Source: Protula sp. h YS-2021
Taxonomy: Eukaryota > Annelida > Polychaeta > Sabellida > Serpulidae
Direction of reading: 5' to 3'
Assembly (NCBI GenBank): GCA_949752745.1
Contig: OX457031.1
Span: 44,828,269 to 44,892,268, forward strand
Length of the DNA: 64,000 nucleotides
Below, piece after piece: positions 56,523-64,000 of the stretch; within the stretch, counting starts at the first letter, position 1, and every line of letters starts with the position of its first letter. Under the pieces are notes generated by a model. It saw only the letters and a program-made list of their open reading frames with translations. It ran no database searches and was not told the origin of the DNA. The position numbers and the translations under genes were made by a program.

Positions 56523-57900
56523 TTGCAGAACAAACCGCGCAAATCCGCGGTAAATATACAGCCAGTAACACATAGCCACGGTAACGGATTTAACTTCTAC
56601 GACTATATGGTAGTACTAGCAATGCTACATCTAAGCGCTGCGTTTGACACTCTGGATCATAATATTTTATTTACGCGATTGCAGTCACGTTTCCATACAC
56701 AAGGGTCGGCACTGCTTTGGATTAAGTCATATCTATCAAACAGACATCAATCAGTTTTGATAAAAGGTGTTCGGTCAGATGCAGCGGAGCTTAAGTTCGG
56801 CGTACAACAAGGATCGGTGTTGGGACCGATTCTCTTTACTCTCTATGTTAGTCCGCGGGCCGACATTGCCGATCAGCATAACGTTATGTCCCACTTTTAT
56901 GCTGATGACAGTCAGTTGTACCTTGCCTTTAAAAACAACCATCCAGATTTGAGCAGACTAAAAGTATGTGTTAAAAGTTTCAGTTCATGGATGGCCAAAA
57001 ATATGTTGAAGCTGAATGATGACAAAACCGAACTCATTTTGATAGGTTCGAAGCAAAATCTCTCAAAGTTGTCTCATGTTTCCAACTTAGCTGGTGATTC
57101 AAATATTGAATCTACCAGTAGTGTGAAAAATCTCGGTGCGACATTTGATCAGCAGATGTCCATGCGATCAATTGTTAACTCAAAAATCGAATGTGCCCTG
57201 TTTATTTACGAAATATTTCCCGAATTAGACGTTAACTGACACCTATGGCGGCCAAACTCCTCATTCATGCTTATGTTATTTCCAGATTAGACGTTTCAAA
57301 CAGTCTTCTGTATGGAATACCAAAATGCGAAATGCAGAAGTTGCAAATTGTACAAAATGCAGTCGCCAGAGTAATATATGACGCCTGGAGATGTGACCAA
57401 ACGACACCGCCATTACGTGAACTCCATTGGCTTCCTATTTGCCAACTGATATGATATAAAGTCTTACTTTTTGTTTTTAAAGCCTTAAATGGGAGTACAC
57501 CAGTATATATTAGTGATCTCTTATCTGCTTACCTCACAGAATCCTTCGTTCACAAAATAGCTTTTTATTCGTACAGCACAAAACTCGGAATTCGTATGGT
57601 GATAGAGCATTTATGAACTATGCTCCGCGTGAATGGAACGCCCTTCCTGTCTCTGTTAGATCAAATGACACTCTAGCTGGTTTTAAAAGATTAAAATTAT
57701 GTGTGTTTATTCCATCAGTATTAAATTAAACAGTATTGGTTTCGTGTCAAACAGTTTGAAAGTTCATTTTAGGTTATCTTTGTTGAGTTCTATTTTACTG
57801 TAATATTGAGATGTTATACAATTGTGATTTGTATATTTTTACTTTTTCTAATGCGCTTTGAGCTTTAATTTGATAAAGCGCAATAGAAACTGATCATAAT
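56523..57900 (+). pseudogene. Degenerate CR1/L2-like LINE reverse transcriptase
   Basis: The frame 56523-57239 contains the RT core in order: 'LSAAFDTLDHNILFTRL', 'GVQQGSVLGPILFTLY', the catalytic 'FYADDSQLYLAF', 'MLKLNDDKTELILIGS' and 'SVKNLGATFDQQMSM'. After a frameshift and stop at about 57239, a second frame (57245-57451) gives 'HAYVISRLDVSNSLLYGIPK' and 'LQIVQNAVARVI'. A third piece (about 57590-57729) gives 'AFMNYAPREWNALPVSVRSN' and the end. The YADD is intact but at least three frame breaks make it inactive, and the endonuclease domain is absent. The 3' end 'gataaagcgcaatagaaact' with AATTAAT repeats (about 57875-57912) is typical of CR1/L2/Rex-type LINEs. The first ATG is not a genuine start. 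Confidence 0.88.
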
Positions 57901-57984
57901 AATTAATACATAATTACCATGGTTCCACAACAAACACAGAAACATTTTCTTTTCTTTTGTTACTACAATATAAAATATGGAAAC

Positions 57985-58385
57985 TGTGTTATAACTTTAA
58001 AGGTTTAACTCCTGACCATAGTAACCACGCTGAACGTTGTGCCCCAAAAGGTATAAAAAATACAACCATAACATAACTTCCTTAGTTACAATGCACATCA
58101 TGATAACCGCTGCACACCACCATGGTAATGGTGGTGTAACCTCCATGGCTACATAAAAAACCATGGTAACCAGGATGCAACTTCAATGGTTAAACATAGC
58201 AAACCATTGTGACCGAGTTGTAAGTGTTCTGACTGCAACATAAACCAAATTAACCGTGTTGTAAGGCTCATGGCTATACCACAAACCATAGAAACCGTGC
58301 TGCAAATTTCCTGGCTACACCACATCCATGGTAACCAGGTGTTAAACGGGTAACCATGCTACAAGTTAAATGATCATGTTAACTG
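57985..58385. repeat. Diverged 'accatggtaacc' repeat
   Basis: About eight loose units of roughly 45 bp, each with variants of 'ccatggtaaccatg-tg-aa' and 'ggctacac-acaaacc'. Confidence 0.6.
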
Positions 58386-58389
58386 TTAG

Positions 58390-58893
58390 TTAACACTTGA
58401 CAAGCCTTTGGATGAATTTGTGCGAGCAAAATTCGTCCTTTTTTTCTTCTTGACAGTTTTTCCGATTTTTTGTGTCTTCTTCTTCTCTGACACTATGGGC
58501 CCTACGACCATGAAACTTGGGACTTATGAAGAGCTTGATCTGAACATGTGCATGTCACTTTTTATTTTCGTCTTGGATTTCGTTTTCTTTGTTAAAACGC
58601 CATGAAAAGAGTGTATTTTTTGCAAGTAAATGCGTAACATTTAACGACAGCACACAATACACATTTGCTCAGTGAGCTTTCTGCGAGCTCTCACTGCGTA
58701 AATAGATAACAAGGCGTATGCCTGATCAGTCAATAAAACTTTAAGTCAACAACCAAACAATACTCGGCTTATAAGACGTATTCAAGCTTATGTTTGCAAT
58801 ATATTATTCAAGAAATAACCCATTGAAGGAAGTATTTTTGCGTTTTAATTTTTGTCAAGTATTTAACATTTCGCTAGCGGAATGAGCTTCTAG
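58390..58893 (+). mobile_element. Helitron-like non-autonomous element, copy 2
   Basis: It aligns end to end with 52975-53667 apart from the nested MITE: 'ttaacacttgacaagccttt' at the start, then 'ttcttcttctctgacactat', 'gaagagcttgatctgaacat' and 'gtgagctttctgcgagctct'. The 3' end has the near-perfect hairpin CATTTCGC-TA-GCGGAATG (58867-58884) and CTAG at 58890-58893 followed by T. Confidence 0.75.
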
Positions 58894-60608
58894 TTATATA
58901 GTTTGTTAAACGGCGCGGCCGAACACTGTGCATTAGATTGTGTCACTACGAGTTCAATTGTCATACCAGACAAATGCTGCATTAAAACATCTGCGATTAA
59001 ACCATGAACCCTAGCGCAATTTCAATTCCGACCATGACAATAAAGTATACAGTTTCTTTAATGTATATCTTAGATCTTTAAATTGGAAATTAGAAGGACA
59101 CTATTATGATGGATGTGTTAAACAGGCGTTCACGTTATGCTGGGTGAATACTAGCGCTTGGAAAATAACATTTAAGATTTTTCAAAATCACGTTTCATTT
59201 ATGTTGCTATTTAAATGCTTTGAATTCTGTTCTTCGCTGCTTAACGGCAACTGAACACGAATCTCAAAATACGGCTAATTGATGATTACTATTTATGTAT
59301 CAGGATGTATAATGACTAATTTTCTCTTTTATCAAAATACAGTGTAACTAAGTACGTTTTCGTCAAATTCCATAGCAATCTGCAATCAACTAATCATTCA
59401 CAGTGATATAAAATTGTACATGTGACCAAAAAAGCAGTTGTTGTTTGAGGTTTCGGATGAGGTTTACGACAATGCCAAGGGAGTGATTCAGCATAACAAT
59501 ACTGCGCAGTTTTTCTTCTTTTGATAAAATTTTTAAAAATAGGGACAACCTTTGTTCTTTTGCTAGAATGATTAATAATATTAATTAAACACCAAATTGC
59601 TCTTCAAATGAAAGTACTGTAATTTTTATAAGCTTGAGAACTGACAATTAGGCGGTTTACTTTTGGACCTTATTCGAAGACCCTTATCAATTAAAAAAAT
59701 TCCTTTTCCATCTTGGAACAAAATCATTATAATTATATCAAGTGTAACATATTCTCTATCTCACTGGAGTTTCTTTTAAGCAAGATGTCATGCAAGTAGG
59801 CAACTAAACACACGGTGATAAAGGATTCTCGGTTTGTCCCATGGTTTAATACTTTTTCTAAACTCGACGATTTTCGCCTCATTTTTTTTTAAATCTAATG
59901 CACACACATCATAATGCGGTACTACATTATCAACACATTCTCAATTGGCCACCAAGTTTTTTTTCATACATATGTTGGTAAACTACCTTAAAATACAATA
60001 ACATATTGTATAATAAAATTTCTCAATCTGAGCAATCTGATACAACAATAGGCGATACTAAGTACCACAACGGCTGACTACCTGGACAAACGGTCAGCGT
60101 TATGGAAGGTGTGGTTGCAGTCATTACCGAAACCATAAGTACCGTCATTTCAGGCGACAAAGCAAGATAGATGTAGCTTTCAGACCTATGTTGGACCGAT
60201 AGGAACAGATTCTATGAGTTTTAATAATCTAAAAAGTTTGTGATGTGAAAGTGCGCGGGCTGCAGGCAAACGACGGGCTGAAGGTTAAGGCGGCAAAGAT
60301 CCTCGGTATTACATCGCAAATCCAAAACAGAGAACAAACCTTTGTGGCATGAGAAATGAGTCTCAATACATCCATTGTAACAGTGTCAATGTTAGAAACA
60401 AATGTTATATATATTCTTTCACTGCATGAAGTTGAGCGCGCAACTGTTTATAGAAGGACGGACGGAATGACTGATAGCAACAACAATCAAATTTTGGCCG
60501 GATGCTAAAAAGCGCGTAGCGTTTTATAATTGGGTGTTTCCTTTGACGATATTTTAAGCGCATTCTCTTTCGAAAAGAACTTTTAAAAGCGCCGTCTTTT
60601 TACAGACA
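58894..60608. other. Unassigned stretch
   Basis: AT-rich, non-repetitive by eye. No exon, LINE fragment or RNA gene recognised. Confidence 0.4.
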
Positions 60609-60818
60609 ATGGCTGATCTAGACGCATCGCAGCATGGAAAATTTCAGAACCCCGATGCGTTGTTGTCTGACAGTCAATCTCTACAGTGGTTCGGTCTCTT
60701 GTGTATCATTAGATCCATTTGTGTTCCGCAAACCCACTGCGGATTATACGAAATTGGTATCAATGTGTTGTTGAAAGAGCGAAAACAACTTTTATATGCA
60801 TCCGCTTTGTGTGTATAA
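60609..60818 (+). CDS. Possible small ORF or first coding exon, unknown
   Basis: Sixty-nine codons from an ATG in a good context (ACAATGG) directly after 'cgtctttttacag', which resembles a 3' splice site. The translation starts 'MADLDASQHGKFQNPDALLS' and contains 'LQWFGLLCIIRSICVPQTHC'. I recognise no family and the length is compatible with chance in this composition. Confidence 0.2.
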   Translation: MADLDASQHGKFQNPDALLSDSQSLQWFGLLCIIRSICVPQTHCGLYEIGINVLLKERKQLLYASALCV

Positions 60819-61974
60819 GAAACAGATAAAGGCGTGCAGAGCGCTTGTCTTTGAGACGTTTAAGACAGGGTAGGGCACTTGGTGCTAGACATGCCACAAG
60901 ACATGCAACACGTTTTAATGTAGCTGAAGCGAAACCAAAACACAAAATTAAGAGTCGAAAACCCAGAGACTAATGGCTATGGTCTATAGGAAAATAAGTA
61001 GGCAAAGAAAAATAAAATGGGTTCAACACCCATTCTTTGATTTATACAATCTAACCCTACACAGGTGTTGAACACGGTACCGCAAATTCTAATATCGATT
61101 ATTTTAATAAATACTTCAACATTTCAAACCCTTAAATTTAAATATTAATTTTACCTTAATATAATAAAATATAATATGATTAATTTCCACGTCCCTTTGA
61201 CAGAATAATTTAGTCTTAGCATGAGTTTTATGCTAAACAATATCACATCAACAGCTTCATCTCTGTCCGTGTCTTTATGAAGAGGCGGAGTGTACATTCA
61301 TTCAATATTTAAGTTTTCTGACAAACCGTTAGAAAGGTGATGAAAATTAAGATAGGGCAAAGATTACAAAGAACTATGTAGAAGATAACTCTAGTCTAGC
61401 ATACTTCTGAAAGAATATCCAAAAAAAAAAAAAAAAAAAAAACAGAATATGGCAGCAGTTAACTCACTAACTGGATGCAAAGCTTATTGGGCAGACAAAT
61501 CCAGAAGAATAACAAGTTTTATGAGCGGACCAATTTTAAACCAAAGTAAAAACGCAGATGTTTATGACCCCAAACCCGAAGTTCAGTCAATGGCTGCATC
61601 AGATAATTTAGTAATTCTGACGAAAAGTTAGATTATTAGAGTATCCTTATACCGTCTGTGCTTTTAATTCGTTAGACAAGCACAAGTGACAGCAGCGTAT
61701 GGCATTGTGGCTCCCTATATGTTTTCCGTGTCGTAATTTTAGTAAATACAAATCAATTTATTGTATTTATGTCAAAGTTGTAGCGCAAAAACAACGTGTT
61801 GCCATAAAAATAACTGATATTTCCCTACTTGATAGAACTAACAGTTTATAAATTTTCTTTTTTACGTTCAGTGAAGGTTATTTATTAAAATATACTTTAA
61901 AATTGGCGCGGACACAGGTGGACACGCACACGTAAACTCAAGCCGTTATGAGTTGAAAGTGATGATTTACGCAA
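60819..61974. other. Unassigned stretch with poly-A
   Basis: An A run of about 22 at 61421-61442. A 60-codon frame follows it (61449-61631, starting 'MAAVNSLTGCKAYWADKSRR') with no recognised family. Confidence 0.35.
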
Positions 61975-62448
61975 TTAGGCATTAATTAATGTCACCTGTA
62001 GTAAAAAATCACATGCTTCCATGAAACAACAGGTTTGGCACATTTTCCCTTCTTTGCCAAAAAGAAGCAGGAATATATCTTTTTCATCATAGCGATTCTC
62101 ATATATGTAATGCAGCATCGACACCTTGTCGCAAACCTTACTGAACGCCAGAAGGACAGACATTAGATCCACGTACGACACTCGATACACTTGATATCTT
62201 CCAGCCACGTTTTTAGAAATTATAGATCTATTGTAGATGAAATTAAAAGTCAAGAAAAAAATGAACAAAAAATACAAGGGAAAACCGAATGAAAACCTAC
62301 TAAAGAACCACATACAAGTAAGTTTAATCAAGACTGTTGTTACCAGCAAAAACACTAACATAATTAAAACCTGATGAAGCAAGAACGGCAATTTCAGTAG
62401 GGACAAGAATGATCGAGACACAGAACGATAAAGGTAAAAATCTGCCAC
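61975..62448 (-). CDS. Possible 3' terminal exon or ORF of a two-span membrane protein, unknown
   Basis: An open frame of 157 codons begins right after 'gttttag' (a possible 3' splice site) with GTG; the first ATG is at 62361 and would give 128 residues. Residues about 18-45 ('LKLPFLLHQVLIMLVFLLVT') and 50-72 ('SFGFPLYFLFIFFLTFNFIY') are strongly hydrophobic and look like two membrane spans. A polar C-terminal half follows, with 'YENRYDEKDIFLLLFGKEGK' and 'MCQTCCFMEACDFLL'. An AATAAA on the same strand (61886-61881) lies about 90 bases past the stop, as expected for a last exon. I do not recognise the family. There are no repeats in it. Confidence 0.4.
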   Translation of the reverse strand: MADFYLYRSVSRSFLSLLKLPFLLHQVLIMLVFLLVTTVLIKLTCMWFFSRFSFGFPLYFLFIFFLTFNFIYNRSIISKNVAGRYQVYRVSYVDLMSVLLAFSKVCDKVSMLHYIYENRYDEKDIFLLLFGKEGKMCQTCCFMEACDFLLQVTLINA

Positions 62449-62489
62449 CTAAAACTGTCAGTCATACAACGCGTAAGCCTGTGACAAAG

Positions 62490-62600
62490 CTGGCACCCAT
62501 GTGTCAGGCACAGGTCAGACTGTCAGGGAGCTGGCATTCACGTGCCGGTCATAAGTGTCAGTCTGTCAGACAGCTGGCGCAAAGGTGTCAGTCATTACAT
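62490..62600. repeat. Short 'gtgtcag-ctgtcag-agctgg' repeat
   Basis: About three imperfect units of roughly 37 bp. Confidence 0.5.
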
Positions 62601-63084
62601 ATTGAGACAAACCCACATTGCTGTGCGACAAGATACATTTGACATACTCAGACTCATGCTGTTCTTATTGTTGGTTCTTTAAACTTGGCATTACAACGTT
62701 GGTATTGTGTTTCATTGACTTATTTTTACAGATTTTACTATTTTAAATGACGTAACAATAAAAGTACTGTCACTTTATCACCGTATAACCTGGTGCCCTA
62801 TAAGAAGAGCTGTAAAGCTTTGACTACAAACAGGCATCTTTATCGTCATACCATGACCAATAGACATATGATCCATCTCTAACAAAAAAATTACAAAAGG
62901 CAATGAAATTTCGTGCGAAAAAATCTGTTACATTTTCTCATTATCGCCCTTATAAACCTTCACACTGACCGGGTTCTCATTTATTTTATGTAATGGATTG
63001 CGTTCCATGTTGAAACTAGCGCGACTGGTGCAAATCAAAACATCAGTGTACAAGAATATATAACACACTTTAAATCGAGACCTG
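62601..63084. other. Unassigned stretch
   Basis: AT-rich; nothing recognised. Confidence 0.35.
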
Positions 63085-63190
63085 TTTAATTTCTTGTTTT
63101 TGAAACAAAATCAAATGTCTCCCTGACTACATCCATGGTTTTGCAATAACCGTTTCCCATTTTGTATTTACACAAATAATAAAAAATTCT
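63085..63190 (-). repeat. Fragment of the 1.5-kb block family
   Basis: 'tcttgtttttgaaacaaaat' and 'caaatgtctccctgactaca' match the element piece at 50755-50925. Confidence 0.5.
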
Positions 63191-63309
63191 GAAAATATAA
63201 TCATAATTTATCATGATGAATTCAAAGAAAACACCACATTGTTCACAAGAATAACCCGCAAAATATTCTGGAAACTTGCAAAATGTATTTATCATCATAA
63301 TGCCAATTT

Positions 63310-63560
63310 TGGATCATGGGATACACCCCAACCTGCAACCTCCCAACCAAAGAAGCACCTTTCCCTCACGATAGGTCCCGAACCTTATTTAACCTAGCCC
63401 ACCTGCATAACTCCTGTTATGTAATGACAGCATACGTCGTCCATTTATTTTTCGCACGCATTTTCGTTCTCGTAATTTGTGCAAAAACACTTGACTTATC
63501 TGTGGAATAATTTCACTAAGTTTGAAGTCGATCCCACTTTGTATTTTCAAGATATTTTGC
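63310..63560 (+). repeat. Partial 305-bp family unit
   Basis: 'tgttatgtaatgacagcata', 'cgtcgtccatttatttttcg' and 'aagtttgaagtcgatcccac' follow the order in the 51690-52745 array, strongly diverged. Confidence 0.45.
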
Positions 63561-64000
63561 TCATTAGATTCTGCACTAAGCCAACTTATAATACAGCAAT
63601 ATCACATCAAAATCACATCAAAGTAAAACCAGCGCAATATCATTTTGGATAAAGAAAAGCCTAGTTAGGCATTACCTAGAAACTATTGCTCATGGTGTTA
63701 CAATATTACAGCCAGAATGCATTCTAACCGCTTCGAAGTTAAGCCATTTTTGTGTTAAAAATTTGTCCAAATTGAACAGCAAATTACAAATTAGAAAAAT
63801 GTTATGTGCATATATTTCAACGCGTACCGGTGGAGAGTTCGAAACAAAACCCACGTTTCTTGCAAGGCAACCAATTTGTTGCTCAAATTTGACCGGTTTG
63901 GCGAAATTGAAATTCAAAGATTGTGAATTCCTACATGAATAAGGATCTTGTTTCACTAATGGAAGAACTGGATAAAGATATGATACGAGTGCTAAATAAA
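63561..64000. other. Unassigned right end
   Basis: No MLH1 exon or other gene recognised. An 88-codon minus-strand frame (63690-63956) has no known similarity. Confidence 0.35.

Noticed and set aside
1..64000. tRNA or rRNA genes
   Set aside because: No A-box/B-box pairs or cloverleaf, and no conserved rRNA segments were recognised on either strand by eye; a covariance-model scan would be needed to exclude them.

Overview
The window is nuclear DNA of an animal, very probably a lophotrochozoan and most likely a mollusc. The evidence is one intron-rich, recognisable metazoan gene (MLH1), degenerate LINE retrotransposons of at least three kinds, and a dense cover of AT-rich dispersed repeats and minisatellites. 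The taxon is an inference from repeat style (runs of GACGGACAGAC, TGACCTTGACC-rich repeats) and gene structure; no sequence here proves the phylum.

The only gene identified with confidence is the 3' two thirds of the DNA mismatch repair gene MLH1, on the minus strand from 32777 down to 13046. Eleven coding exons were found. All have splice-site dinucleotides, compatible phases and the family's residues, and together they encode 489 residues ending in FERC. Exons 1-8 (the ATP-binding half) were not found between 32778 and 64000. They must lie beyond the right edge, or behind a very long repeat-filled intron, or the assembly is broken.

Layout. 1-3400: tandem arrays and a GATATC-rich element. 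3400-5540: a terminal-inverted-repeat (TIR) element and a 160-bp repeat. 5550-9085: fragments of three LINEs and dispersed repeats. 9137-12470: a 1.5-kb block duplicated in tandem. 12585-12761: a possible plus-strand terminal exon convergent with MLH1. 13046-32777: MLH1, whose introns hold a coding-looking 18/36-bp array, a CACGTG array, several palindromic MITE-like elements and a 3-kb, 114-bp satellite in the 11-kb intron. 33000-36500: dispersed repeats with hairpins and microsatellites. 37400-50300: an unusually dense succession of minisatellites (31, 41, 21, 81, 31, 44, 81, 21 and 43 bp), broken by a hAT-like MITE at 40508-40872. 51000-54270: more dispersed repeats, including a three-level nest of transposons with a Helitron-like element. 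56520-57900: a CR1/L2-like LINE. 58390-58893: a second Helitron-like copy. 58900-64000: mostly unrecognised, with one plausible minus-strand membrane-protein exon at 61975-62448.

Nothing prokaryotic, no rRNA or tRNA and no CRISPR array was seen. Most long open frames here are products of tandem repeats whose unit length is a multiple of three, and they were rejected as genes. The strongest observations worth follow-up are the nested Helitron-like insertion, the shared 'GACGGAC run plus hairpin' ends of otherwise unrelated repeat families, the hairpin-bearing satellite and the CACGTG array inside MLH1, and the missing MLH1 5' exons.
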